This document shows, in pieces, positions 33,918 to 43,397 of a stretch of 64,000 nucleotides of DNA; within the stretch, counting starts at the first letter, position 1, and each line of letters starts with the position of its first letter. The position numbers and the translations under genes were made by a program. Location of the stretch: positions 1 through 64,000 of the IMG/VR virus record IMGVR_UViG_3300025133_000048; one strand, 5' to 3'. The stretch comes from a virus. The notes beneath the pieces are model-generated. The model was not told the origin of the DNA, did no database searches, and was given only the letters and a program-made list of their open reading frames with translations.

Positions 33918-34301
33918 ATGGCTATAAAGAATATAACAGTTGAGTTTCCACTCAAAGTAGGACCAGAGGGCTATTTGGTATCTATAACAGAGGAAAATGT
34001 TGCTGAATCAATAAAATTTAATCTTAAAAACATTTTGTTAACGATTCCGGGAGAAAAGCTCTCCGACTCTAATTTTGGTGTTGGCTTATTGAGATACTTA
34101 TTTTTAAATAACAACGAGGATTTAAAGCCTCTCAAATTCGTCATCAGAGAACAGATAAAGAGATATTTCAATGTTTTTAGCAATTTGGACATTGAAACCG
34201 ACATAAGCCGAATGAATGAGCAAGTTTTAAAAGTAAAGCTTGTTTATGTGATAGATGAAATTAAACTATCGGACGAGTTGGAAGTTGAAGTTTCTCTGTG
34301 A
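33918..34301 (+). CDS. 25: Baseplate wedge protein gp25
   Basis: A 127-residue gpW/gp25 family protein: 'SIKFNLKNILLTIPGEKLSDSNFGVGLLRYLF' followed by 'LKFVIREQIKRYF' and 'VKLVYVIDEIKLSDELEVEV'. The 'TIPGE' and 'FGVGLLRYLF' blocks are the family hallmarks. In the T4 baseplate gp25 joins the wedge to the sheath start. GGAGG at 33905-33909 precedes the ATG; gp6 follows, the usual pairing. Confidence 0.92.
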   Translation: MAIKNITVEFPLKVGPEGYLVSITEENVAESIKFNLKNILLTIPGEKLSDSNFGVGLLRYLFLNNNEDLKPLKFVIREQIKRYFNVFSNLDIETDISRMNEQVLKVKLVYVIDEIKLSDELEVEVSL

Positions 34302-34315
34302 AATTAACGAGCAAA

Positions 34316-34323
34316 CTATTTAT
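34316..34323 (+). promoter_or_regulatory. CTATTTAT late-type motif before gp6
   Basis: CTATTTAT in the 46-base gap between gp25 and gp6, 24 bases before the ATG; AAGGA lies between. Fits a late start feeding the baseplate genes. Confidence 0.45.
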
Positions 34324-34347
34324 TTTTGATGTGAAGGAATCTGCTAC

Positions 34348-36147
34348 ATGCCCAAAAACAAAAACATACCTATAAAATATACAAATAGAGATTTTGATAC
34401 AATCAAGCAAGACTTGATAGATTATGCAAAAAGATACTACCCAAATACTTACAAAGATTTCAGTGATGCCTCATTTGGTTCAATGGTTTTTGACATGGTT
34501 GCATACGTCGGAGATAACTTATCTTTTTATTTAGATTACCAAGCGAATGAATCATTTCTAGATACATCTGTTGAATTTTCTAACATACGAAAGCATGCTC
34601 GGTCTATGGGCTATTCATTTGCTGGTGTACCTGTGTCTTATGGCTTGGCATCATTCTTTATCTTGATACCTGCTAATGCAGATGGAAATGCACCAGATCC
34701 TCTTTACATACCAACTTTAAAGAAAAATACATCTCTTCGATCAGCTTCTGGTGTATCCTTTTTGCTATTGGAAGATGTTGATTTTTCAGATCCCAAAAAT
34801 GAAGTTGTAGAAGCACAATACAATAGTACAACTGGTGGCGTTACTTATTATGCTATTCGTGCCTACGGCCAAGTCTCATCAGGTAAACTGCAGTCAGTTG
34901 ATATTAATCTGGTTAATGCTTCGTTTGAAAAATTTAGAAAAGTAAGAATAGGCGCCTCCGCTATTTCAGAAGTAGTAAAAGTCGTCGACTCAGAAGGAAA
35001 TGTCTATTACGAAGTAGACTATTTGAGCCAAGAAACAATCATGATAGAAACAACAAACCCAACTGCTTTGTCTGATGGCGTAAGATCTATTATGAAACCA
35101 TTTGTAACAGCAAGAAGATTTATTATTGAGCAAGATAATACCGGAACTTATTTACAATTTGGCTTCGGATCGGAGGATGACGATGATTCTGGACTAGCAG
35201 ACCCCTCAGCGGTTGCGTTGAATCTCCATGCTAGGGATGCGATAACTGCCACGTCTATTGATCCTTCAAAACTATTAGGGACTGACAAATTTGGAATCTC
35301 TCCTTATGGAACCACTCTGAAGGTAATTTATCGGGTTAATGACTCAACAAATGTTAATGTTGGTGCAAACCAGCTTGATAGAGTTATTTCGCCTGTTGTA
35401 AAATTCAATGACCCAACAAGTTTGAATTCTGCCACAGTGGCATACATAAGGGGTTCTCTCGAAGTTACAAATGAAGATCCAATAAGTGGACAAACAGTCG
35501 AGATCTTATCAGATGAGCTTAAAGTTAGAGCAAAGAACTATTATGCCACACAGAACAGAGCAGTTACAAAACAGGACTATGAATCGATTGCATATAACAT
35601 GCCAAATAAGTTCGGGTCAATAAAAAGAGTTAATGTGGTAAACGATCCTCTGTCAACAAATAGAAAACTAGCCCTGTATGTTATTTCAGAAAATCAAAAT
35701 GCAGAATTGATAACTACAAGTGCAAGAATAAAAGAAAATTTAAAATCTTGGCTAACACAGTACAAGTCTATAAACGATCAGATGGAAATCTTTGATGCAA
35801 AAATAGTAAATTTTGGAATAGATTTCGAAGTATCGGTTGATAATAGATATAGTCGTGATGAAGTGATCACTAATGCCATAAATAATTTAGCGAACAGGTA
35901 TTCTCCAAAGTTTTATATAGGAGAAGCCATCTACTTAACAGAGATCTATAACATTCTGGTAAAGACAACTGGAATTATTGATGTTAAGAAGGTTGAGGTC
36001 TTCAATAAGTATGGGGGAAATCATTCCTCGATTCCGTTTGACTTTGACAAAGTTAGTTCAAAAGACGGCTCATACTATAAAATTCCAAAAAACGTGATCG
36101 TTGAATTAAAATTTCCAAATGAAGACATAAAGGGTGCCGCCAAATGA
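34348..36147 (+). CDS. 6: Baseplate wedge protein gp6 (baseplate J-like)
   Basis: A 599-residue gp6/baseplate-J protein: N-terminal 'KYTNRDFDTIKQDLIDYAKRYYP' and 'FSDASFGSMVFDMVAYVGDNLSFYLDYQANESFLDT', the standard gp6 opening. 'AVTKQDYESIAYNMPNKFGSIKRVNVVNDP' and 'YSPKFYIGEAIYLTEIYNIL' are C-terminal family blocks. gp6 dimers form the inner ring of the baseplate. AAGGA nine bases before the ATG. Overlaps the next gene by four bases. Confidence 0.93.
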   Translation: MPKNKNIPIKYTNRDFDTIKQDLIDYAKRYYPNTYKDFSDASFGSMVFDMVAYVGDNLSFYLDYQANESFLDTSVEFSNIRKHARSMGYSFAGVPVSYGLASFFILIPANADGNAPDPLYIPTLKKNTSLRSASGVSFLLLEDVDFSDPKNEVVEAQYNSTTGGVTYYAIRAYGQVSSGKLQSVDINLVNASFEKFRKVRIGASAISEVVKVVDSEGNVYYEVDYLSQETIMIETTNPTALSDGVRSIMKPFVTARRFIIEQDNTGTYLQFGFGSEDDDDSGLADPSAVALNLHARDAITATSIDPSKLLGTDKFGISPYGTTLKVIYRVNDSTNVNVGANQLDRVISPVVKFNDPTSLNSATVAYIRGSLEVTNEDPISGQTVEILSDELKVRAKNYYATQNRAVTKQDYESIAYNMPNKFGSIKRVNVVNDPLSTNRKLALYVISENQNAELITTSARIKENLKSWLTQYKSINDQMEIFDAKIVNFGIDFEVSVDNRYSRDEVITNAINNLANRYSPKFYIGEAIYLTEIYNILVKTTGIIDVKKVEVFNKYGGNHSSIPFDFDKVSSKDGSYYKIPKNVIVELKFPNEDIKGAAK

Positions 36148-37574
36148 GTATAAAAAGATACACAGCAATAGCAGATAACACAATCACAAATGCCTTTGAG
36201 AGCGATTTGTCCACCAGAGCTACTGGGTCAAATGCCGGAGCAGCCGATGTAATAGAGATTTTTTCAATTTATGGTCAAGCGACAACTAGCTCTGCTGAGG
36301 CATCTAGAGCACTTGTACAATTTGACACATCACAGATTTCAGCTGATAGAACCGCTGGATTAATTCCGGCCAATGGGTCAGTTTCGTTTTATTTAAAAAT
36401 GTTCAACACTGAACACATCGAAACAACACCAAGAAGTTTTACATTAGCTGTACAAGCAGTTTCACAGTCTTGGGAAGAGGGGAATGGATTAGATCTTGAT
36501 TCTTATACTGATTTAACTTATAACAACATAGGTTCAAATTGGATAAAAAGATCAGGCAATAACAGCTGGGTTGCTCAAGGGGGTGATTTTCACACAACAC
36601 CAGTATTTACAGCGACATTTGACAAAGGATCAGAGGATCTTGAAATCAATGTAACTTCGCTAGTAGAAGAGTGGATTGCTGGAACCAAAGATAACTACGG
36701 TTTTGGCATCTTCTTATCCGGATCATATGAATCCGGAACAACATCTTATTATACAAAAAAGTTCTTCGCTAGATCAAGCGAATTCTTTTTTAAAAAGCCG
36801 ATCATAGAAGCAAGGTTCAACGACGACATCAAAGATGATCGTGGTAATTTTTATTCCTCTTCTTCCCTCGCACCTGCTGAGGACAACCTTAATACAATTT
36901 ATCTATACAACTATGTTAGAGGAAGGCTTAGAAATATACCGTCAATTGATACCGGCAACATCTATGTTGATTTTTATCAAACCCTAGGCGGAACAGCAGA
37001 GACACTATGTATTGATACACCAGCCACAGGCGGGTATGTCTCTGCTGGTATCTATTCTTGTTCTGTTTGTGTTTCCACAACCGCCACCACTCTTAGAGAT
37101 GTCTGGCACGATGGATCAGGAACACAATTTCATACAGGAACTATTTCTGTAAATTCTCTCGCATCAGAGACACATAGTACAAACCAAAGGTATGTCCTAT
37201 CAATAAGTAACATGAAAAGCCAATATAGCAATCAAGAAACTGCAAGATTTAGATTATATGCACGTGTAAAAGATTGGTCTCCAACAATTTATACTGTTGC
37301 CTCTGCAGCTCCGGAAAACTTAATAATACCATCGGCATCTTATGAGGTTTGCCGTACATCAGATGGAGCCAGAGTTATACCTTTTGGAACCGGCTCTGAT
37401 TGGCATACCGGCTTGGCACATGATGTTAGCGGAAATTACTTTGATCTAGACTTATCTATGCTTGAAGCCGGTTATTCGTATGATATAAAATTTGCCTTTT
37501 ATAATGATTCGGTAACCGACTGGGAAGTTCAGCCGTACAACTTTAGATTCAAAGTGAGAGAAGATGAGTACTAA
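36144..37574 (+). CDS. Baseplate/tail protein with DNRLRE-like domain
   Basis: A 476-residue beta-rich protein. The first 220 residues have 'SRALVQFDTSQI', 'SFTLAVQAVSQSWEEG', 'WVAQGGDF' and 'INVTSLVEEWIAG...GFGIFLSG', the pattern of DNRLRE carbohydrate-linked domains (beta sandwich: fast-growing family in bacterial surface proteins). The rest is Ser/Thr-rich beta structure. It may bind glycan at the host surface or deck the baseplate. Start and stop overlap neighbours. No T4 counterpart is evident. Confidence 0.6.
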   Translation: MSIKRYTAIADNTITNAFESDLSTRATGSNAGAADVIEIFSIYGQATTSSAEASRALVQFDTSQISADRTAGLIPANGSVSFYLKMFNTEHIETTPRSFTLAVQAVSQSWEEGNGLDLDSYTDLTYNNIGSNWIKRSGNNSWVAQGGDFHTTPVFTATFDKGSEDLEINVTSLVEEWIAGTKDNYGFGIFLSGSYESGTTSYYTKKFFARSSEFFFKKPIIEARFNDDIKDDRGNFYSSSSLAPAEDNLNTIYLYNYVRGRLRNIPSIDTGNIYVDFYQTLGGTAETLCIDTPATGGYVSAGIYSCSVCVSTTATTLRDVWHDGSGTQFHTGTISVNSLASETHSTNQRYVLSISNMKSQYSNQETARFRLYARVKDWSPTIYTVASAAPENLIIPSASYEVCRTSDGARVIPFGTGSDWHTGLAHDVSGNYFDLDLSMLEAGYSYDIKFAFYNDSVTDWEVQPYNFRFKVREDEY

Positions 37575-38478
37575 ACCGATTTTTGCAAAATCCGCTAATT
37601 CCGGATCAGAAGGAACAGAGTCTCCCGATTTTATTGTAGCCAAGTCCAAAGATTTAGATACATATATTCCTCCTATTGACTTCTCAACAGCATCTAACTT
37701 TGTTCGTTTTGGTTCTGGTGAAGAATATTATGCCGAGAGTATTAAGAGGATTTATAACGATTATCCGTATGATGGATCAGCTAAAGAAAAGACAAACTTC
37801 TATCTAAGCTCTTCTTATTTAGATAAATGGATGATTGATAATAAGTATCCAAGATATTCAGGATATGCTGCTTTTGATGGAACATCTTACTTGCAAGTAA
37901 ACAGGGGTTATCAAGAAGCAACAGTTCCATCGTCAACTAAGCTCTCAACACTCTTTGGTTCCAAGAAGGTTATACAAGATACAACAAAAAGAAGAAAACA
38001 AACAGCTTATTTTGATTTTGATGATGGTGTAACTTGGGAATGGAGAATGAAGATTGATGGATTTAATGGCTCATATAGTGGATCTTATTTGTATAAATTT
38101 TCTTCCGATGTGGGCTTTATCAATGTGGCATTAATTCATCAAGATCATCCCGTCAGCCCTACAGGCCAAAGTGTATTTAATCTTAATATGTCCTCATCAG
38201 CAGGTTGGTTTGGAGCAACAATTTCAAATGACAACACTGTAACCACTTCGTCAATTGCAGACGGCTCATGGCACCATTATGCTATAAGTCTTTTTAGACT
38301 TGGATCTGATCTGGTATGTGATTTTTACTTTGATGGAAAGATAAATAAAAGAAAAGCGATAACAGCAGCCACATTTCCAAATCTGACCAGCTCTGTTACA
38401 AGCTTTATAATGTCCGGCTCTTGGAGTGTAGGTGCAACACCTTACGGCTCTGGTCCCTCAATTGACTTTGGAGGTTAA
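37564..38478 (+). CDS. Baseplate/fibre protein, N-terminal part with broken LamG domain
   Basis: A 304-residue protein. Residues about 95-304 are a LamG/concanavalin-type jelly roll: 'YAAFDGTSYLQV', 'VTWEWRMKIDG', 'GSWHHYAISLFRLGSDLVCDFYFDGK' and 'FIMSGS'. The domain stops at 'GPSIDFGG', where its last strand should follow. That strand ('CSFDEFRFWNKKRTPEEI') begins the next gene in the same frame, after TAA AAA TAA. So the two genes appear to be one protein divided by two stop codons, or a real two-chain arrangement. Confidence 0.7.
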   Translation: MSTKPIFAKSANSGSEGTESPDFIVAKSKDLDTYIPPIDFSTASNFVRFGSGEEYYAESIKRIYNDYPYDGSAKEKTNFYLSSSYLDKWMIDNKYPRYSGYAAFDGTSYLQVNRGYQEATVPSSTKLSTLFGSKKVIQDTTKRRKQTAYFDFDDGVTWEWRMKIDGFNGSYSGSYLYKFSSDVGFINVALIHQDHPVSPTGQSVFNLNMSSSAGWFGATISNDNTVTTSSIADGSWHHYAISLFRLGSDLVCDFYFDGKINKRKAITAATFPNLTSSVTSFIMSGSWSVGATPYGSGPSIDFGG

Positions 38479-38487
38479 AAATAATTT

Positions 38488-41400
38488 ATGGCTATTACAC
38501 TTACTATACATTCTTGTTCATTTGACGAGTTTCGTTTTTGGAATAAAAAACGAACACCAGAAGAAATTTATAGAAACTATCAATCAACAATTGATGGCGG
38601 CGCTTCAACAGACGACTACAAGACAGAACTTTCAATGTATTTTAAATTCAATGAAGGTAACACAGGCACAGACTCTGAGGACAGAGTAGTCCTTGACTAT
38701 TCCGGAAGAATTTCAAATGCATATTGGCAGGATTATTCTGCTGGTCTTCGTGCCACTGGTTCTTCTTTAACCTCTGAAAGAGGCGATCTGATTATAAGAT
38801 CCAGTCACCCAGATGTTATTGCTCTAGAGACTGAAATGCAAACTAGCGGATCTAATCATGATGCTAATAATAACATGTATTTGTATGATCTGACGCCACA
38901 ATGGATAAGAGATGAAGATGAACAAAATGGAAAAGAGTTCAAGAAGCTTGTTCAAATAATTGGTTCTTATTTTGATACTCTATACGCACAAGTGGAAAGA
39001 CTACCGGAACTTCGTGATAAGGGCTATACAACTTCGAATAACAAAGCAAAGCCATTTGCGAATCGTCTTCTAAGCGATAAAGGGTTTAATGTTGAGGATG
39101 TTTTAACCAATCGATCAATTTTGGAATTTTTCAATTCCCGCGATCTGAATGGTAATAAATACGAAAAAGAAATTACAGAGATAAAGAATCTAATTTATCT
39201 CAACATTTACAACAACCTCGAACACATTTACAAATCAAAAGGCACCGAAAAATCATACCGAAATCTTCTTCGGTGCTTTGGCATAGATGATGAAATAGTA
39301 AAGCTTAACCTCTATACAGACAATGCAACACAATATCTTGTTGACAAGACCAAACACACCTCACAAAAGACCAAGCATATTGATTTTTCTAGACCTGCTC
39401 GTTTCGGAGCAACAGTGTACCAACAGAATTTCATTTCTGGCTCAAAACTTGAGAGATTAGAGAAGAATTTAGCACTAACTGCCGAAGTTGAGGTATTAGT
39501 ACCGGTAAAACCAAAGCAAACAGATTCTTCTTATTTTTACACAAGTTTTCAATCATCTTCGGTATTTGGACTTGATGCAGTAGATTCATCCGGAGTTCAA
39601 TATAGTGGATCAAACCTCCACGACAACTTTCAATTATATTTGGTTAAAGATGCCGTGGAGAGTACACGAGCCAAATGGGTTCTAGAACAAATAAATCATG
39701 GCACATCCACAACCTCAATTGTATTGACTTCTTCTTATTATGATGAGATCTATAACAATCAAAGATGGAACTTGGCGGTTAGAGTATACCCTGAAGGTTA
39801 TCCCTTTGCTGGTTCATACCTAACTTCATCTAATCCTTCATACACTTTGGAACTTTATGGAGTTTCTCACAATTTAGACGAAGTCTTGCATGAATTTAAT
39901 GTATCAACGACTCTATTACATGAAACAGGCTCATCACTATTATCAGCTGATAAGAAAGCATATGTTGGTGCTCGTCGCACCAATTGGTCTGGCTCGGTTG
40001 TTACCAATAGTGATGTTAAGATCGCTGCGACCTCAATTTACTTTGATAAGCTCAATAATAAATCAATAAAACAGCATAACAAAGATCCCATGAATTATGG
40101 GCATGATAAAGTATTTGGAAATCCAACGCTTTTTGCTACAAACCAAAGCGGAGTTCACATTCCAGCCCAAGATAGCTTGGCACTTCATTGGGATTTTCAA
40201 ACGGTATCAACTTCTGATTCAAGCGGAGAGTTTGTAGTTGAGGATTACTCAAGCGGCTCTTCAACAGGAAGATATGGATGGCTTGAAAATGTAATCAAAG
40301 CAGAACACAAAGGAACCGGAGATGAATTTCCAGTTTCTTCAACAGCTGTTGTATCAAACGAGTTTATTTTCGCTTCAAAGAAAGAGCTTCCAGAGATCTC
40401 CTTTACATCCGACACAATAAAGATAATGGGAGATGCCGATACCTTTCTCTATGAAGATGAAGACGTTACCGACAACATTTTTTCATTTGAAAAGAGTATG
40501 TATCAATCAGTATCAGAAAACATGCTAAACATGTTCTCAACAATCGTTGAGTATTCTAATCTATTTTCAAAGCCAATTGATAGATACAGACAGGATTATA
40601 AGAGATTAGACCATGCTCGCCAAATCTTTTTCGAAAGAGTAACAGGTGACATGGATTTGGACAAATTCACAGAGTATTTTAAGTGGATTGATCGATCAGT
40701 TTCCTATTTTTTAGAACAGCTTCATCCGGCTTCTGCCAAGTTCAATGCAGGACTGTCGGACATGGTTGAATCTCATATTCTCGAGAGACCAAAGTACCAA
40801 CATAGGTTTCCATCAATTGAATCTAAAACAATAACCGACAGCGGAGTCAAAGGCGGAATCAAAGGTATAGCAGAGCGCCGTTATAATTGGCAATACGGAC
40901 ATGCTCCGGATTATAAAAACGAAGACTACAATGCAAAAGCAGTTAGCCTTGCATCCACATGTTGTTTACAATATGCAGATAGAACCGTATTTACCGGTTC
41001 TTCCGGAGCACTTTCAATAGGGTTTTGGTTTAAGCCTGCGAACACCACCATTGGCCGAGTTATAATTGACTTTGGTAATAATTTAAAAATCTCACAAAAT
41101 GCTACAAACAAAATAGTTGCAACGATTGTCACGTCTGGTGGAGTATCAGTCGGAACAACTACTGCCAACCCAGTTACAACCGATGCATTTATTTTAATTT
41201 CTTGGGACCATGCTGATCCGACTAATGGAGATGTTAACATATATATTCGAGGCTCTGTGGAAGAAGACATGGCATATAGCGCAGGAGCAACCGCATTTAG
41301 GGCCCTAGACGCTGGGTCTTTACAAATTGGATCAGCAGCGGTTGATGGCGATGTATTTGATGAAGTGTCCATTTGGGACAAAATAATGACAGCAGCTGAT

Positions 41401-43395
41401 GCCACAAGCATCTATAATTCTGGTGTTGCACAAAATCTTTTAAATCACCCATCCGCATCTAATCTCGTATCTTATTACAGAATGGGAGACCACCCAGATG
41501 ACCCAGATGATGACCCATATAAAGGCTTGACGCTGAAAGATTCAAAAAGCGGATATCACCTATCTGTAAAAGGTGTCGGCTCTACTTACACGACTGCTAT
41601 TCCTACATCTTTTAAAGTGCCAAATACAAACAAAAATATTCATTGTTTATGGCATAATGATAGAGAAGAAAGATCCGGAACAAACAGTCCGGACCGAGAG
41701 CAAATTAGAAAAGTATTGACGACACAAAAAGATGCTGTTGGGCCTAGTTTTGGAGACAATAGTCAAAACATTTATACTGGTGGCACTTATGCTTTGAGAA
41801 GATTTGCAAATCCTTATAAGTTTAGTGCCGAAGAGCAAAGAACCATACATGGCGGAACAAACTATGCGACACCAAAAGATCGCGATTTCATAAAGCCACT
41901 TGTAGCACCCCACGGAACTACTTCTGATGGTGCCCCACAGAATGTCGTTGTTTTAGGTGTGGGAACAGGTCAAGGACTAATAGATCCCTCTCCTTGCGAA
42001 GACGTTGAGCTTGGCCCAACAGAGAAGGAGAAATATAATTCAGTTGCGATCGTAGGTGTTTATTCTAATTTCGACGGGTCTGCTCCTGCTTCTGGATCAA
42101 GTGTATATGCTACACCAGAATTTGCGTATAACATAAAAGGCGAAAAGATCTTTCCTTTCAACCTAATCAAAGGTACTAACGATAGTGGCTATAATTCAAC
42201 AATCCACAATCTTTATGAAAAAGATGCAATTCTAACCAACCTACATTCAGATACAACTGACTATACCAACGAAATACCAATTCAAGGCCCATTTACAAAT
42301 CAATGGGTTGGTGGAAGACAATCCAGACATGTTGGCATTAATTTAGGAACAGACGGAGCCACTTCGAGACCTGAAGAGTGGAGAATTTTAGTTGGAGAGC
42401 ATGAGTCACTAGATGTCGTTGACGGCGCTCTGGGCTTTACTGGTCCTGATTACGGAGGACCATATCCCGATGCCACCCGCCCATGGGCTATTCGTTATCG
42501 TGACACCCGTGCAAAAAGACCGGTCAATGTTGCAAATGTTAGTGGATCACAATACAATTTAGGAAACTACCAGAGAAACTATGAAGTAATAAATGTGGTA
42601 GGTAGAAAAGAAAACAATAGAATCTTCCGAATCAGTGGCTCAATAAGAAATTATTTAGCAACAGACATTTCAGTATTACCAGAAACTACAAACCAAATAG
42701 GGTTATTGGGCATAGATTCCTCAACCAACGGAAACACACAGCTTAATTTCGAAGGGACAAATAGGATTTCCGATGGGGTGAAACAACAGTCTGATTGGGA
42801 AAACAATTCTGCTGGCAATGAAACCGTGATTGTAAGTCGCTTCTCTGCTCCCGGCGGTATTGAAACCGGCCCTGCTTATATGGATGTATATTCAAAAGAA
42901 TACTCCCCCTATAACTCTTTGAACTATAGAAACTATACTGTTATTGGACGAGCAGACACTGGATCTGCTGGAAACAGTGGAGAATCTGGTACAATCAGAG
43001 TTAATTCGCATGCTGACCGACGAGAGGGCTTGAATCATCTTCATGCAAGGCATTCTGGTAAGTTTGGTATTGATTCACTACATGGAGCGGTTTCCGCAAC
43101 AGACTATGTGGTCGAACCATCGTTTCACAAAATACATAGAAATACAGCATTACGACCAATCAGTGGATCATCTGCAATAGATGAAATTCATGACAACTTC
43201 TTTATTCAATCAGTTTTGCCACAATCTGACTACAATTATAGTTGGGTAACTTCTTCATTAGGAAGTAATTACTCTGTTAGAAGCGGAACACAAAAAGTCT
43301 TTGGATTTTGGCCTAAGAGCGGCATCTTATCCTCTTCAAGTGGATTTGATTCGGCCATTTCGTTTCCATCTGCATCACAAATATACGGGAGTTAA
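38488..43395 (+). CDS. Giant baseplate protein, 1635 aa, with LamG domain and missing N-terminal strand partner
   Basis: The protein opens with the end of a LamG domain ('SFDEFRFWNKKRTPEEIY'), then 'ELSMYFKFNEG'. Residues about 130-300 ('LYDLTPQWIRDEDEQNGKEFKKLVQIIGSYFD', 'LEHIYKSKGTEKSYRNLLRCFGI') resemble baseplate proteins of the tail-protein-I/gp7 kind. A second full LamG lies at about 830-990 ('ALSIGFWFKPAN', 'DVFDEVSIWDKIM', then 'LVSYYRMGDHP'). The last 500 residues are beta- and Ser/Thr/Asn-rich. GGAGG at 38470-38474 lies 12 bases before the ATG, so separate translation is possible. Probably a wedge or fibre-base protein with glycan-binding jelly rolls. Confidence 0.7.
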   Translation: MAITLTIHSCSFDEFRFWNKKRTPEEIYRNYQSTIDGGASTDDYKTELSMYFKFNEGNTGTDSEDRVVLDYSGRISNAYWQDYSAGLRATGSSLTSERGDLIIRSSHPDVIALETEMQTSGSNHDANNNMYLYDLTPQWIRDEDEQNGKEFKKLVQIIGSYFDTLYAQVERLPELRDKGYTTSNNKAKPFANRLLSDKGFNVEDVLTNRSILEFFNSRDLNGNKYEKEITEIKNLIYLNIYNNLEHIYKSKGTEKSYRNLLRCFGIDDEIVKLNLYTDNATQYLVDKTKHTSQKTKHIDFSRPARFGATVYQQNFISGSKLERLEKNLALTAEVEVLVPVKPKQTDSSYFYTSFQSSSVFGLDAVDSSGVQYSGSNLHDNFQLYLVKDAVESTRAKWVLEQINHGTSTTSIVLTSSYYDEIYNNQRWNLAVRVYPEGYPFAGSYLTSSNPSYTLELYGVSHNLDEVLHEFNVSTTLLHETGSSLLSADKKAYVGARRTNWSGSVVTNSDVKIAATSIYFDKLNNKSIKQHNKDPMNYGHDKVFGNPTLFATNQSGVHIPAQDSLALHWDFQTVSTSDSSGEFVVEDYSSGSSTGRYGWLENVIKAEHKGTGDEFPVSSTAVVSNEFIFASKKELPEISFTSDTIKIMGDADTFLYEDEDVTDNIFSFEKSMYQSVSENMLNMFSTIVEYSNLFSKPIDRYRQDYKRLDHARQIFFERVTGDMDLDKFTEYFKWIDRSVSYFLEQLHPASAKFNAGLSDMVESHILERPKYQHRFPSIESKTITDSGVKGGIKGIAERRYNWQYGHAPDYKNEDYNAKAVSLASTCCLQYADRTVFTGSSGALSIGFWFKPANTTIGRVIIDFGNNLKISQNATNKIVATIVTSGGVSVGTTTANPVTTDAFILISWDHADPTNGDVNIYIRGSVEEDMAYSAGATAFRALDAGSLQIGSAAVDGDVFDEVSIWDKIMTAADATSIYNSGVAQNLLNHPSASNLVSYYRMGDHPDDPDDDPYKGLTLKDSKSGYHLSVKGVGSTYTTAIPTSFKVPNTNKNIHCLWHNDREERSGTNSPDREQIRKVLTTQKDAVGPSFGDNSQNIYTGGTYALRRFANPYKFSAEEQRTIHGGTNYATPKDRDFIKPLVAPHGTTSDGAPQNVVVLGVGTGQGLIDPSPCEDVELGPTEKEKYNSVAIVGVYSNFDGSAPASGSSVYATPEFAYNIKGEKIFPFNLIKGTNDSGYNSTIHNLYEKDAILTNLHSDTTDYTNEIPIQGPFTNQWVGGRQSRHVGINLGTDGATSRPEEWRILVGEHESLDVVDGALGFTGPDYGGPYPDATRPWAIRYRDTRAKRPVNVANVSGSQYNLGNYQRNYEVINVVGRKENNRIFRISGSIRNYLATDISVLPETTNQIGLLGIDSSTNGNTQLNFEGTNRISDGVKQQSDWENNSAGNETVIVSRFSAPGGIETGPAYMDVYSKEYSPYNSLNYRNYTVIGRADTGSAGNSGESGTIRVNSHADRREGLNHLHARHSGKFGIDSLHGAVSATDYVVEPSFHKIHRNTALRPISGSSAIDEIHDNFFIQSVLPQSDYNYSWVTSSLGSNYSVRSGTQKVFGFWPKSGILSSSSGFDSAISFPSASQIYGS

Positions 43396-43397
43396 TA

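Noticed and set aside
38470-38560. T4 gene 60-type ribosome bypass at the LamG break
   Set aside because: No matching take-off and landing codon pair or stem-loop like that of gene 60 could be found; two stops separated by one codon do not resemble it. Left only as an option to test.
38432-38689. An alternative-frame 85-codon gene bridging the broken LamG
   Set aside because: Its translation is Leu/His-rich and does not continue the LamG pattern, so a frameshift into it would not repair the domain.
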